64,000 bases of DNA from Stentor roeselii (GCA_006503475.1 RSEH01000030.1:1-64000); one strand, 5' to 3'; numbered from the stretch's first letter, positions 10,138-20,030 are shown. Numbers and translations are program-made. The notes: generated from the sequence alone by a model not told the origin.

Positions 10138-13100
10138 ATGGCAGAAGGCCAGACAACAAGCGCCTTATCAATCCAGATGAAGCACATTTTCGGTTGCAAA
10201 GCCGACATCACCAACGCCATCTTTCAAGTTGACGAACATCGCATTATCTACCCAGCAGGCCACAACGTCGTCGTTTATCACAACGACGACCAGCCCATGG
10301 AGTTCTACCAAGCCCATGAAGGCAGCTTCGGCATCACTGCAATGACCGCTTGTCCTGCCCGCCGCTTTTTGGCTGTTGCTGAGCGCGCGGAGCGCGCGAT
10401 TATCACGGTTTATGAAATTACTTCGAAAAATCTACGCAAAAAGAAGACTTTTGCAACTTCTGACTGCCTGTCTCAGGAATATGTGTCACTTGCCTTCGCA
10501 CCGAGGAACGAAAGAAAAATTCTGATTTCTCTTGGCGGGGCTTCTGATTGGACTCTTGTTTATTGGCTTTGGGATAAACCTAAAGTGCTTTATACGGCGA
10601 AGGTCTCGTCGGGACCTGCGGTTTATCAGGTTTCTTTCAATCCGATTGATTATAAGAATGGAATTATTGTTACTGGGGAAAATGTTTTTGGATGGTATAA
10701 GGAAAATGATACTTTGAAGCCACAGGCTCAGGCTGTTGGAAAAAAACCGGCTGAAGCTAGCAGTGTTTATATTTTTCATACTTGGCTTGTTGAAGGGAAA
10801 CTTGTTATTGCGACTGACTCTGGACATATTTTGATTTGTGATCAGAACTGCGATTGTCAGAAAGCTATCCCTCCAAACGGTTCCTGGATCCCTTGTTTTA
10901 TCCTTCCATTCAGCAACGGTTTCCTTCTGGGCGGTGAAGAAGCCCGTGTATACATAATCGAAAAAAAGCCAGACCAGCCTCAGCAATACAACTTCGACAA
11001 CCCGAAGTCATATTCATTAATAAACCAGCCAGCAGCCAAAATTCGAGGAATGGCTTTAAGTCCTCCATCAGAAGACAACCTGGTCCTAATGCTTGACAAT
11101 TCGCAGATTTTCGTTCAGCCTTTAATGTCCGACCAAGACGAGGCGAAGTCTCTTTCAAGTCCTTTCCACTCAACAGCAATAAACGGTTTAGACGTGTGCA
11201 TCCGTAAGCCTCTGATCGTGACCTGCGGGATGGACAACTCAGTGCGCATCTGGAACTACGAGCGGAACCGACTGGAAGTGATGGAGTACTTCAACGGGCA
11301 ACTCGGCTGCGTCGCTTTCCACCCGAGCGGCTTTCACATTGTCGTCGGCTTCGCTGACAAGGTGCGAATGATGAACGTTTTCGCGAACACTATCAAGTAC
11401 TACAAGGAAATTCATATAAAAGGCTGCAAAGAGATCAAGTTCTGCAATGGAGGCCACATGTTTGCTTGTGCCAATGGCCATGAGGTTCATGTTTTTAACT
11501 TCTATACTGGAGAAAGCCCGCCACATATGAAGTTCAAAGGACATAGTAATAAAGTCACGAGTCTTCATTGGAATGAAGATGATTCTTTGCTTTATAGTGC
11601 TGCTGGAGATGGAACTGTGTTTGAATGGAAAATCAACTCCAGGGCGGAACAGAAGGACAAACCTGACTACCAGGCAGGAAAAGACTCCAACTCTTTTGAG
11701 TGCATCGCTTTGGCACCTGTCGCTGAGCCGAGGACCTACTACATCACTGGCAAAAGCAACGACATCAAAGAAATCATCAATAATGTCGTGAAAAACCCGG
11801 AAAAAAACGAAACTGAAATCAAACAAGAAGTTCGAGTCTTGGAAACAGGAGCGAAAATCAATCAAATCGTCGTCACTCATAATGGAAAGTTCCTCGTCGC
11901 TGGAGTCAGTGAGTCGGAAAAGCCAGGAGCTGTTAGGATCTACAAACTCAGTCCTTTTAACGGAGAATATGAAGAAATTCAGTCACATGCCTTGCCTATT
12001 TTAAGAATTCGGGTCAATTTCGATGATACTCATATTTTTTCTGCTGGGCAAGATGGTTCACTTATTGTTTATGAAATCAAAGACAGCAAGTCGCAAAAGA
12101 AGGAAAAGGAAAATGGACTTCCTTTTGCTGAAGAGATTTTAATTACAAAGGCAGAGATTGAGGAGTTGAATCATGAAATTGAAAGTTTGCAGAAATCAGC
12201 AAAGGACTCGGAAATTTCGAATAAGTTCCAGTATGATATGGACTTACAGGAAAAGAACAGGAGGATTGATGAACTTAGACAGCAGATTGAACAAGGGTCG
12301 AAACAGGAAAAAGCCAGGTATGAGGCTCTTTCGAAAAGTAAGAAGGATATGGAAAATTCTTATGAGGATCGACAGAGGGCTATTAAGGACTCTTTTTTGC
12401 ATGAGAAGGATGATATGAATCGAAATTTTAATATGAAGTTGAAAAAGGAACAGGAAAGACTTGAAGAATTGGAGAAGGAAAAACAGTATAAGGCTAAGGA
12501 GTATAAGGAAAGGATTGAAAGATTGAGAAGTGAAAATCAGAGAGTTCTGTCAGAACAAGAAGAAAAATACCGAAAACAATGCGAAGAAGTGCGTCTAGAA
12601 ATCGAGCGACTGGCCAAAGAAAACGAGGACCAACAAAAAGAATTCGAAGTTCGCCGTCAGAAGCTAGAAGAGCAAAACGATCGAGAACTCTTCAACATAA
12701 AACAAGAAAACATAAAAGAAATCGAAAGCATAAAGTTAGACCATCAACTTGCCGACAGCGAGTTAATGCTTGCCAAAAAAATCGAAGAGCGTTTAAAAGA
12801 AGAAAAAAACAAGAAAGCCGAAGAAGTGAAGCAAATGGATGAAGAACTTGAAAATCAGCGCGAGAAGATAAAAACCCAGAACAACGAAATAAAAAGCAAT
12901 GAAAAAGAAATCCTAGTTCGAAAAAACACGATAAAAGAAAAAGAAAAACGTATTTTCGAGCTTAAAAAGAAAAAACAAGAACTCGAAAAATTCCGATTCG
13001 TCCTCGACTACAAAATTCGCGAACTGAAAAAAGACATCGGGCCTCGTGAAGACGAGATCAACACCTTAAAAGAGCAAACAAGTGAAATGGAAAAAGAACT

Positions 13101-13704
13101 AAAACACCTTCAAAACGTGAATGAAAAACTCGGAATTCTCGTCGAAAACCTTCGTCTTCGTCAAGACGGAATGCAAGAAGAGATAAAAAAACAATCAGAA
13201 AAACTCTCAGAAAACGAGTCAAAAATCCAGGCCTTAAAAGACGGGATTTACGACTGCGTTCAATACATCCAAGAAGAGAAAAAACTAAAAGAAGCCGTTT
13301 TAAAACTTTATGAAAAGTTCGTCCGCAATGAAACCCAGGCAAAAGGCAGTACAACTGAAAATCAATACGTTCGACAATGTGAACATCTCGAGCGAACTAT
13401 TTCAGGACTACGTAAAAAGTTAAGTAAAGTGAAAAAAGTTCATAAACAAGACACAAACCGAATAATGAGCAATAATGTGGACCTGATCTCAGAAATCAAC
13501 GGACTTCGAAAAGAACTGAAAAACTTGAACTACCTGAAAAGTCAAGTCGAGATCTTACAAAAGGAAAAAGGAAGTAAAAAACTAGTGATCGAAGATAACA
13601 CCAAGAAAGAAATCGACATGAACAAAGAAGAAATCATGATTTTAAAGCGAAGACTCAATGAACTTGAAACTGGAGTTCCCAGTAGTTTTCAACAGGAGGA
13701 TTAG
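10138..13704 (+). CDS. CFAP57: CFAP57/WDR65 homologue, WD40 plus coiled-coil axonemal protein
   Basis: Complete 1188-aa frame, ATG at 10138 to TAG. Residues 1 to about 660 are WD40 repeats; recognisable blades include GLDVCIRKPLIVTCGMDNSVRIW, cut here to VTCGMDNSVRIW, and SLLYSAAGDGTVFEWKI. Residues about 670-1185 are one long coiled coil. Order, length (human about 1250 aa) and the opening MKHIFG with the following first-blade sequence match CFAP57. In Chlamydomonas the orthologue FAP57 sits on axonemal doublets and is needed for correct placement of some inner dynein arms, so a role in ciliary beating is expected. Codon style changes in blocks along the gene, most sharply at about 12,540, where AGA/AGG Arg and TTG Leu give way to CGN Arg and C-ending codons. 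Confidence 0.92.
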   Translation: MAEGQTTSALSIQMKHIFGCKADITNAIFQVDEHRIIYPAGHNVVVYHNDDQPMEFYQAHEGSFGITAMTACPARRFLAVAERAERAIITVYEITSKNLRKKKTFATSDCLSQEYVSLAFAPRNERKILISLGGASDWTLVYWLWDKPKVLYTAKVSSGPAVYQVSFNPIDYKNGIIVTGENVFGWYKENDTLKPQAQAVGKKPAEASSVYIFHTWLVEGKLVIATDSGHILICDQNCDCQKAIPPNGSWIPCFILPFSNGFLLGGEEARVYIIEKKPDQPQQYNFDNPKSYSLINQPAAKIRGMALSPPSEDNLVLMLDNSQIFVQPLMSDQDEAKSLSSPFHSTAINGLDVCIRKPLIVTCGMDNSVRIWNYERNRLEVMEYFNGQLGCVAFHPSGFHIVVGFADKVRMMNVFANTIKYYKEIHIKGCKEIKFCNGGHMFACANGHEVHVFNFYTGESPPHMKFKGHSNKVTSLHWNEDDSLLYSAAGDGTVFEWKINSRAEQKDKPDYQAGKDSNSFECIALAPVAEPRTYYITGKSNDIKEIINNVVKNPEKNETEIKQEVRVLETGAKINQIVVTHNGKFLVAGVSESEKPGAVRIYKLSPFNGEYEEIQSHALPILRIRVNFDDTHIFSAGQDGSLIVYEIKDSKSQKKEKENGLPFAEEILITKAEIEELNHEIESLQKSAKDSEISNKFQYDMDLQEKNRRIDELRQQIEQGSKQEKARYEALSKSKKDMENSYEDRQRAIKDSFLHEKDDMNRNFNMKLKKEQERLEELEKEKQYKAKEYKERIERLRSENQRVLSEQEEKYRKQCEEVRLEIERLAKENEDQQKEFEVRRQKLEEQNDRELFNIKQENIKEIESIKLDHQLADSELMLAKKIEERLKEEKNKKAEEVKQMDEELENQREKIKTQNNEIKSNEKEILVRKNTIKEKEKRIFELKKKKQELEKFRFVLDYKIRELKKDIGPREDEINTLKEQTSEMEKELKHLQNVNEKLGILVENLRLRQDGMQEEIKKQSEKLSENESKIQALKDGIYDCVQYIQEEKKLKEAVLKLYEKFVRNETQAKGSTTENQYVRQCEHLERTISGLRKKLSKVKKVHKQDTNRIMSNNVDLISEINGLRKELKNLNYLKSQVEILQKEKGSKKLVIEDNTKKEIDMNKEEIMILKRRLNELETGVPSSFQQED

Positions 13705-13742
13705 ATAAGATATATTCATAACTTTAAACAAGCTAGTTTCCT

Positions 13743-15830
13743 TCAGTCCTTCGAGGGCTCGCGAAAGGCACCGTCACAAGTGCCGCATTTCCAGTTCTCA
13801 TCTTGTTGGGCCTGTTCAAGAGGTCCTTGATACCCGACACATTTGAGATGAAACCATTTTTCACATTTGGTGCATTCGATCATTTCGTTTTCCCTGATTT
13901 TTTCTTCCCATTGCTCCTGAGTCCATTCAGCCATCCAAGGAATTTCGTAGTAATAAGGCTGGTTACATATGCAGTAAGTGTCGCTGCTTATTTTAAACTT
14001 CGCTTCAACTGCACGTTTTTTTGGTTTTGAGTAATGCTTTACTTGTGGTAACTCTTTGCCTTGATAGATGCAGAGACGTTGGCCCAGTAATAAAATCTCG
14101 TTTTTTAGTTTGTTGTAAAGAGTGTCTTGGTATCTTTTAAAGCATTCTTCAGAGGAACGACCTTCAATTGTGATGTTTTCCTCTAAAACCACTGAAGGTG
14201 CTATCAAAGTGTAAAAAGAAGGACGAGTCACATTCACTCTTGAACATCTTGTAGAAGCTTTCAAGTCAATTTCAAGTAAAAATGGCTTTTTTTGTGAAAC
14301 GTTCAACTTGTAAAGAAATTGCTGAACTCGGTACTCGAAAAGAAGGTCTTCGTCTAATGAAAAGTTTTTACTAAAGGAAAGTTTTTGCTTAGATTTTTTC
14401 TTCTTTTTTAAGATTTTTACTTGAATTTTCACTCTTGCGAAGTACTTTTCCATTGATTTGCTGAACTTGTAAATGTCTTCGTGAAGTTGACGCTGACGGG
14501 CTTCGAGAAGCTTTCGAAGTTTTAAAGGCTTGTGAAGAGTGCAATAGGATTTTTTTTCGATTGACTTGGAAATGGTCGGCTCGCGGTTGCAGTTTGTGTG
14601 GAAATGAGTACTGCAGCGGGAAAAGGAACATTGCACTGAAAGGCCGGTCTTTTGATGGCAGATCTCGCAGGGAATGTTTAGCTTTGATGTGTCGATACCT
14701 GATAAGTCGATACCTGCACTTCGGTAGACTACTCCTGAAGTGTGAAGGGCGCAGAATGAATGAATCCATATTGGCTGTTTTGAATCTTTTGAGAGATCAT
14801 TCATGTATGATGGAAATAAAATGTCTTTTACTAGGTGTAATGTTTGTTTAAATATTCCGGTTTTGATAGGGCATAAGACACAATCAACTCTGACACGTTT
14901 TCCATAAAACAAGCAAAGTTCACAAACAAACTCCTGACTATGCTGCACCTTATAACACTTAGCATGAACAAAAATCTTACAAACCTGACACTGCATCAAG
15001 TTAAGATCTTCGAAATCACTACAAACATCACAAACCTCTCCATTAATCCCATCTTCACTTCCACGCCTTTCAAAATTCCTACAAAAATCTTTACTTCCAG
15101 CCTTATTCCTAAAAGCAATTCTATCCTGGACCAAACCAACAATCCTCGAATTCGAATTCTGAACTTTTTCCAATTCCCCAGAAGCCTTTTCAATCATCTT
15201 TCCCAACGTCAAGCCATTAAACCCTTCATATTCCAATTCAAACTGTCGACACAAAGGAAAAGCAGGAAAACAAGCCAAATCAAAACCAGGAGGAAAAAAC
15301 TCCAAGTCAAGTAAATACCAAAAAATATGTCCATTGCAAAAACTAGCAGGGGAGTCTTTTTCTTTATAGTCCCTCTCCCAAAAGGCACTTGAAAGTACTT
15401 TTCGACAAATCGATTTCACGAAAGGCAACCGGGCAGATTCTTTTTTCTTGGAAACAACTGAATGTAAATCGCAGAAGTTCGGGTTTCCATGTAAGCCCAC
15501 CGCGCACCATGAATGAATGAGTCTTGAGCAGTCTTTCACTGTGCATCTGTAGCAAAGTCCCAAAATTCCACATTCGCAGCAGCCTTTGTTCTTCAGACAT
15601 ATTTCGTGGACGTAGCCTGTTAAATTTATAAAAATGCCTGACGGCAATTTTATCAATGGGGCTGAGGTCCTTTTACAAAAAATGCAATAAGGAACTTCAG
15701 AGTAGGTTAAGAATGGAAGTTTTTCTTGAGGGTCAACAGTTATTGAAGGTTTTAATAAGTCTTGCTTTGCTTTGCAAGGACTGTCTGAGGGCCTGGAACG
15801 CTTTTTTTTGGGACGGGGTGAAGTAAACAT
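13743..15830 (-). CDS. Multi-PHD chromatin protein with PHD-extended-PHD module
   Basis: 695 aa, ATG at 15830. There are three zinc-rich regions. Residues about 47-125 are an extended-PHD-like cluster with VHEIC and HSWC. Residues about 265-440 form a PHD finger (CDVCSDFEDLNLMQC, ending CELC), a linker knuckle and an extended PHD with WIHSFCALH, CEICHQ and HFHTNC, the PZP layout of BRPF, JADE and AF10 proteins. Residues about 610-690 are a C-terminal PHD finger (CICNQPYY, CEKWFHLKCVG, WKCGTC). The region between is basic and helical. PZP modules read unmodified histone H3 tails and bind DNA; a C-terminal PHD with a WFH core often reads methyl-lysine. A nuclear histone-reader role is likely; no catalytic domain is visible. 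It converges with CFAP57, 38 bp away. Confidence 0.85.
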   Translation of the reverse strand: MFTSPRPKKKRSRPSDSPCKAKQDLLKPSITVDPQEKLPFLTYSEVPYCIFCKRTSAPLIKLPSGIFINLTGYVHEICLKNKGCCECGILGLCYRCTVKDCSRLIHSWCAVGLHGNPNFCDLHSVVSKKKESARLPFVKSICRKVLSSAFWERDYKEKDSPASFCNGHIFWYLLDLEFFPPGFDLACFPAFPLCRQFELEYEGFNGLTLGKMIEKASGELEKVQNSNSRIVGLVQDRIAFRNKAGSKDFCRNFERRGSEDGINGEVCDVCSDFEDLNLMQCQVCKIFVHAKCYKVQHSQEFVCELCLFYGKRVRVDCVLCPIKTGIFKQTLHLVKDILFPSYMNDLSKDSKQPIWIHSFCALHTSGVVYRSAGIDLSGIDTSKLNIPCEICHQKTGLSVQCSFSRCSTHFHTNCNREPTISKSIEKKSYCTLHKPLKLRKLLEARQRQLHEDIYKFSKSMEKYFARVKIQVKILKKKKKSKQKLSFSKNFSLDEDLLFEYRVQQFLYKLNVSQKKPFLLEIDLKASTRCSRVNVTRPSFYTLIAPSVVLEENITIEGRSSEECFKRYQDTLYNKLKNEILLLGQRLCIYQGKELPQVKHYSKPKKRAVEAKFKISSDTYCICNQPYYYEIPWMAEWTQEQWEEKIRENEMIECTKCEKWFHLKCVGYQGPLEQAQQDENWKCGTCDGAFREPSKD

Positions 15831-16102
15831 ATTTTATTTGGTTAATAAAGGGATTTGACTTTGCGATTCTGATTTTCCCACTGGCTCCAAGATGCATGTC
15901 GACCATTTATGTTTTCCCATTCACATAAGAGCCAAACTTGAATATTTCATTCCATAACGAAATCCAAACCAATTCCAACGCGACCTAACCCCTTTCTCAC
16001 GCATCACAGTTCTACACAACCCACACGTCGAACCTTGCTGAAACCCTTTAAACCGCCCTAGAAATCCAACTTTAACCTGATAAAGAACACGAAGCTAAGC
16101 TA

Positions 16103-17287
16103 TTAATGATAAAGTTGATAGAGTTCCTTAGCAATGATCGCTTTCCTGATCTCATTAGTCCCTCCTCCAATTTCATACAACTTTGCATCCCTTAAAATCC
16201 TTCCAACTGGGTAGTCATTAGTATACCCATTGCCTCCCAAACACTGAATCGCATCAAGAGCGACCTGTGTAGCAGCTTCAGAAGCAAACAAGACAACAGC
16301 AGCACAGTCTTTATTAGTAAGACTTCCAGAATCCGCTTGTTTTCCCATCATATACAAGTAATTTCTAGAAGCACTAAGTTTTGTGTACATTTCTGCAACT
16401 TTTGCTTGAATCATCTGGAATTCACTTATTGATTGATTGAATTGTTTCCTTTCTTTCACGTAAGGAACTGTTATGTCAAGCGCGTTTTGCATTAAACCGA
16501 CAGGACCTGCCGCGAGGATTAGTCGTTCTGAGTTCAGGCCTTTCATTAGAACGTAAACGCCTTTGCCTTCCTCGCCAAGAAGGTTTGAATCTGGGATGAA
16601 GACCTTGTCGAAGACTAACTCGGCTGTGCCGGAACCTCGCATACCTATCTTGTCGATTTTCTTGCCGACTGAAAAACCTGACCAGCCGCTTTCAACGACG
16701 AATGCGGAAATTCCCCGCTTTCCGGCCTTTGGGTCGGTTTTAGCGTATATGACGAAAACGTCTCCGTAGGGACCGTTCGTGATCCACATTTTGTTCCCTG
16801 TCAATAGGTAGCCCCCGTCTACTTTTTCCGCTCTGGTAGTCATGCTAGTTACGTCACTACCAGATCCAGTTTCACTCATAGCAAGTCCTCCAATTAAAGT
16901 CCCTGCAGAAAGTCCAGGCAAGTACTTAGACTTCAGAAATTCCGATCCGTTTAAGACGATTTGGTTGATGCAGAGGTTCGAATGTGCGATGTACGACAAA
17001 GCGATAGAACCCGAGGCTCTGCTGATCTCTTCAGTGATGAGGATATGCTCGAAGTAGCCTAATTCACACCCTCCGTATTCATGCGGAACTGTGATGCCCA
17101 GCAAGCCTGATTCTCCCAGTTTGGGCCAAAGAGATCTGTAGTCGCAATGGTCGCTTTTGTCAATCGAGCTTGCAATGGGAGCGATCAGCTGTGACGATAC
17201 TTTGTGGGCAAGATCTTTTAAATGATGTTGGTCTTCTGAGAGCAAGGATGAGAGGTAACGACGCAGGGATTTCAACGAGCTCTGCAT
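16103..17287 (-). CDS. IVD: Isovaleryl-CoA dehydrogenase, mitochondrial
   Basis: 394 aa, ATG at 17287. Residues 1-18 are basic, Ser/Leu-rich and lack acids until the end, like a mitochondrial targeting peptide. The acyl-CoA dehydrogenase signatures are present: AMSETGSGSD (FAD/substrate), WITNGPYGD, and the C-terminal QCLGGNGYTNDYPVGRILRDAK followed by YEIGGGTNEIRK. The segment LNSERLILAAGPVGLMQ corresponds to the helix that carries the unusual catalytic Glu of IVD (human LDLERLVLAGGPLGLMQ), which separates IVD from short- and medium-chain enzymes. It oxidises isovaleryl-CoA to 3-methylcrotonyl-CoA in leucine breakdown and passes electrons to ETF. The length matches the family. The 272 bp between it and the PHD gene show no feature. 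Confidence 0.93.
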   Translation of the reverse strand: MQSSLKSLRRYLSSLLSEDQHHLKDLAHKVSSQLIAPIASSIDKSDHCDYRSLWPKLGESGLLGITVPHEYGGCELGYFEHILITEEISRASGSIALSYIAHSNLCINQIVLNGSEFLKSKYLPGLSAGTLIGGLAMSETGSGSDVTSMTTRAEKVDGGYLLTGNKMWITNGPYGDVFVIYAKTDPKAGKRGISAFVVESGWSGFSVGKKIDKIGMRGSGTAELVFDKVFIPDSNLLGEEGKGVYVLMKGLNSERLILAAGPVGLMQNALDITVPYVKERKQFNQSISEFQMIQAKVAEMYTKLSASRNYLYMMGKQADSGSLTNKDCAAVVLFASEAATQVALDAIQCLGGNGYTNDYPVGRILRDAKLYEIGGGTNEIRKAIIAKELYQLYH

Positions 17288-18235
17288 ATTTATTATTGAT
17301 TAATGGTGTGGCTCAATTTTAAATATAAAATGGAAAAGATTGTTTTTTGGAGAGATTTTTTAAGATTTGGGGTTTTTTGGGGATTATTGGGTTGGGTTTA
17401 TTTGGGATTTAGGGATTAGGATTTTTTATTGGTTTTTTGGTTTTTTAGAAAGTTTTGATTTTTTTGGATGTTTTAGGTTCTTTGTTCAATAATGACCAAT
17501 CTTAGATTCAGATATATTAATATATTACATTTTTAAATTATGTATAAAAAACCTTTATCTTTAAAAATAGTTCGATATTCATTTTATATACAAATTTAAA
17601 CATTAAACTTATAGAGAATTGTTCATTATGAAGCATTGAATTATTGATAAACCTTTAAAGATTGCGAAGAACCCTGAAGAATTGGTTTGATTTTTTTAAA
17701 CAAGAATTCTCAATCACTTGAAAAAAATAGATATACCCTTAATAAACAATAATACTTAAATATGAGGATTTTCTGAATTCTTTATAGATATAAATGAAAA
17801 TAATATTTCTTTGTAATGAAAATCAATTTTATTTAAGGTAATAAAACTCTGATTATGGCTATAAATAAATGAATTGCTTTTAGAGAGGTTGATTTTATTA
17901 AAAATTACTCAAGAATTGATATAAATTCCTGTGATTCATTGAATTTAAATTTGGTTACTGTTAAGTACTAAAAATTGATGGCTGACTGTTGAGAGGTGAC
18001 TCCAAATGAACCTATTTAGAAATCTTGGATATTTTCAACGTTTTATAGTCACTCTTTTTCAATCAATAAATTCTGAATATAACCATCAAAATAATAAATC
18101 TTGCAAGTTAAACTGATCCAAAGATTCAACTAATCCAAACCTATTAAACCTTAATCACCAAAAATCCAAACAATTCAAAATAAACAAAAATCCAACAAAA
18201 CTAAATCCCAATTTAAAATCATTCCTCTATTATTT
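17288..18235. other. Intergenic, no gene seen
   Basis: Very AT-rich with stops in all frames. Bases 17,330-17,470 are G/T-rich on the plus strand, which is A/C-rich on the coding strand upstream of the minus-strand IVD gene. Bases 18,100-18,235 are A/C-rich, which is G/T-rich on the coding strand downstream of the next gene. No tRNA-like fold or repeat noticed. Confidence 0.6.
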
Positions 18236-18841
18236 CTAAAATCTCCTCAAAACAAAGTTATTTGGACTAACAGATCGTTGTTTAACAGTCGCTATAAAAG
18301 ATCCAGAAACTTTCTTTTTTCCTACAAATCCAGCTCTAAAAACAGGAACATTAACAGAAAATTCGATTTTTTTATCAAACTCAAATCCATCCCTTTTCAT
18401 AGCTCTCAAAAGTCTAGGCCTTGCATATCGATGAACTTTAAAAGGTTCCAAAACTATTTTTTTCTCAGTTTTCAAATTCTTCTCAATTTCATTCAGCTTT
18501 CGATGTCCTAAACTATTTCCTCTTTCAAAACAATGACCAGATTTTTCTTTAATTTTAACAAATCCACTTGTTTTGTTCTTCGCGATTAACTTTCTGATGA
18601 TTTTTTGAGAGTCTTTTGAAATACTTGGGGAAAAATTAATGAGTTTCATTGGAGTCCCTCTGCAAGATTCAAGAGGGGAAAGGACAGGAATCGGAATTCT
18701 TTGAGAAAAAATTGAAATTGCTTTTGGATCGTTTAGGTACTTCAGGAAATAACCTGGGGAAGGGTCTTTGGTGGCTGAGGTCGTTGAGTAGGTTTGGATT
18801 TTAGGGAATTGGGGAAGAATTGAGGTTTTATTGCAGTTCAT
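18236..18841 (-). CDS. Hypothetical basic protein, 201 aa
   Basis: Complete frame, ATG at 18841 (TAATAATTATGAAC context). It is strongly basic, rich in Lys, Ser and Phe, with no signal peptide, membrane segment or zinc motif. There is a basic central part (EKKIVLEPFKVHRYARPRLL) and a C-terminal part that may be beta-rich. I do not recognise a family. The start lies only 10 bp from the stop of the next gene upstream on the same strand (18,852), the usual tight packing of this window. Codon use resembles neighbours and no competing frame is open, which supports a real gene. Function unknown. Confidence 0.65.
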   Translation of the reverse strand: MNCNKTSILPQFPKIQTYSTTSATKDPSPGYFLKYLNDPKAISIFSQRIPIPVLSPLESCRGTPMKLINFSPSISKDSQKIIRKLIAKNKTSGFVKIKEKSGHCFERGNSLGHRKLNEIEKNLKTEKKIVLEPFKVHRYARPRLLRAMKRDGFEFDKKIEFSVNVPVFRAGFVGKKKVSGSFIATVKQRSVSPNNFVLRRF

Positions 18842-18851
18842 AATTATTACA

Positions 18852-19517
18852 CTAGTTCCTTTGAGAGTCGAAAGAACTTCTTCTCATGTTTAAACGGTCT
18901 TGGGCGTCGAAGTACTCGTTGATAGGGTCGTCACAGCTGAGTTTGTCACTGTCTGATAACAAGTCAGTCCCCAAAGCGACTTCTTTACTTTCTTTTTTCC
19001 TTTCTTCCGTAGACTTAAAATAATCAGCCCTTCCAATTAACTGTTTTTTATTCCCACTGAGATGAAGATTAAGATCAAAAGAAATAACAGCTGATTTGTT
19101 GATATTAGGCAGATGCAGTTCACTTCTGATACAAAGCGAGGCCTCATCATATCCCTTATTCTGACTATGATCAAAAGACAGTCTCTGAGAGCGGTTGATG
19201 TTAGAAAGGACTGAAAAGTTCGAAATCGACCTCAAGTTCTTATTTGCTTTAACAACAGGTTGATAGTTAGAAAGTTGAGTGAGTCTTGAAGTCCTGTACT
19301 TTGACTGCCAAAAATCTGGAGAATCATCAGAAATAATAGAAGAAGCCTTATTCCTCAATTCAACATCAACTAAAATTTTCCCTTTCACTTTTTTGGCTTT
19401 TTTTCCTCGTTTTTTCTTTTTCTTTAGAGAGCGGCCGAAGATAGGAGGAAGAAGAGGTTTGAGTTCTTCAGTTATTTCAGGCAGGAGGTTTTCCATGATA
19501 CTTCTTTCATGATTCAT
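18852..19517 (-). CDS. Hypothetical Lys/Ser-rich protein, 221 aa
   Basis: Complete frame, ATG at 19517; a second in-frame ATG eight codons later could be used. An acidic, Pro/Leu-rich start (ITEELKPLLPPIFGR) is followed by a Lys block (SLKKKKKRGKKAKKVKGK) that looks like a nuclear or nucleolar targeting signal. The rest is polar, Ser/Asn-rich and probably disordered, ending RRSSFDSQRN, with RRSS as a plausible kinase site. No known domain is visible. It sits 10 bp upstream of the co-oriented 201-aa gene. The function cannot be given from sequence; nuclear location is only a guess from the Lys block. Confidence 0.65.
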   Translation of the reverse strand: MNHERSIMENLLPEITEELKPLLPPIFGRSLKKKKKRGKKAKKVKGKILVDVELRNKASSIISDDSPDFWQSKYRTSRLTQLSNYQPVVKANKNLRSISNFSVLSNINRSQRLSFDHSQNKGYDEASLCIRSELHLPNINKSAVISFDLNLHLSGNKKQLIGRADYFKSTEERKKESKEVALGTDLLSDSDKLSCDDPINEYFDAQDRLNMRRSSFDSQRN

Positions 19518-19573
19518 TGTTAATAAATGGAAAAATTGATGTTTTGGGTGAGTTTTTTTTACTTTGAAGCTCG

Positions 19574-19813
19574 TTAATAGATCTTTTTAGTTCTTATTCC
19601 AAGTCGAGAACTTGCCTTTGTTCCTGTTTTGAAGACCTTTACACACTTATTTTCTATAAACTGTGCGGAGATCACGGCGAGACCTGAGAAAAAGTGCGAA
19701 AGTTTACTGGCTACGCTATTTTCGAAGCAAGGACCGCCAACAGTTTTCAATTCGCTTCGAACTCGAGCATAATTTAAAGTCCAAAGTCTTCTATTGTTCA
19801 AAAGCCACAACAT
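19574..19813 (-). CDS. Small hypothetical protein, 79 aa, with duplicated 5' end
   Basis: Frame from ATG at 19813 to TAA at 19574. The N-terminus (MLWLLNNRRLWTLNYARVR) is hydrophobic, then basic and free of acids, like a mitochondrial targeting peptide. The middle is a possible membrane helix (HFFSGLAVISAQF) and the end is basic. GC content and codon use are coding-like compared with the flanks. The start region lies in a ~105-bp tandem duplication; the upstream copy at 19843-19946 keeps ATG and the same first residues but runs into a stop. In the downstream copy an ATG four codons earlier has become TTG. I do not recognise the protein. A mitochondrial membrane protein is possible, but this is weak. 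Confidence 0.45.
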   Translation of the reverse strand: MLWLLNNRRLWTLNYARVRSELKTVGGPCFENSVASKLSHFFSGLAVISAQFIENKCVKVFKTGTKASSRLGIRTKKIY

Positions 19814-19946
19814 AAAATTTTCCAATAAAACTCACATGAGATGACCGCCAACTTTTCAATTCGCTTCGAACTCCATCATAATTTAAAGTCCAAAGTCTTC
19901 TATTGTTCAAAAGCCACAACATCAAATTTTCCATTAAAACTCACAT
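19732..19946. repeat. Tandem duplication, two ~105-bp copies
   Basis: Copy 1 is 19732-19837 and copy 2 is 19843-19946. They match almost throughout; copy 1 has two extra bases near its left end and there are scattered substitutions. The unit covers the start codon region of the 79-aa gene and the bases just upstream of it. Confidence 0.9.
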
Positions 19947-20030
19947 AAAAAAGCGATTTAAACAAAAAAAATCCAAAAAACTAAAACAACACCCTAAAAG
20001 TACAACAATTCCAAAAGAATTTCACAACTA

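Noticed and set aside
14940-15314. Plus-strand frame of 124 codons inside the PHD gene
   Set aside because: It is open only because this stretch is A/C-rich; the opposite strand codes for conserved zinc-finger residues.
17570-17590. GTTCGAT resembling a tRNA T-loop
   Set aside because: No matching stems or acceptor arm around it.
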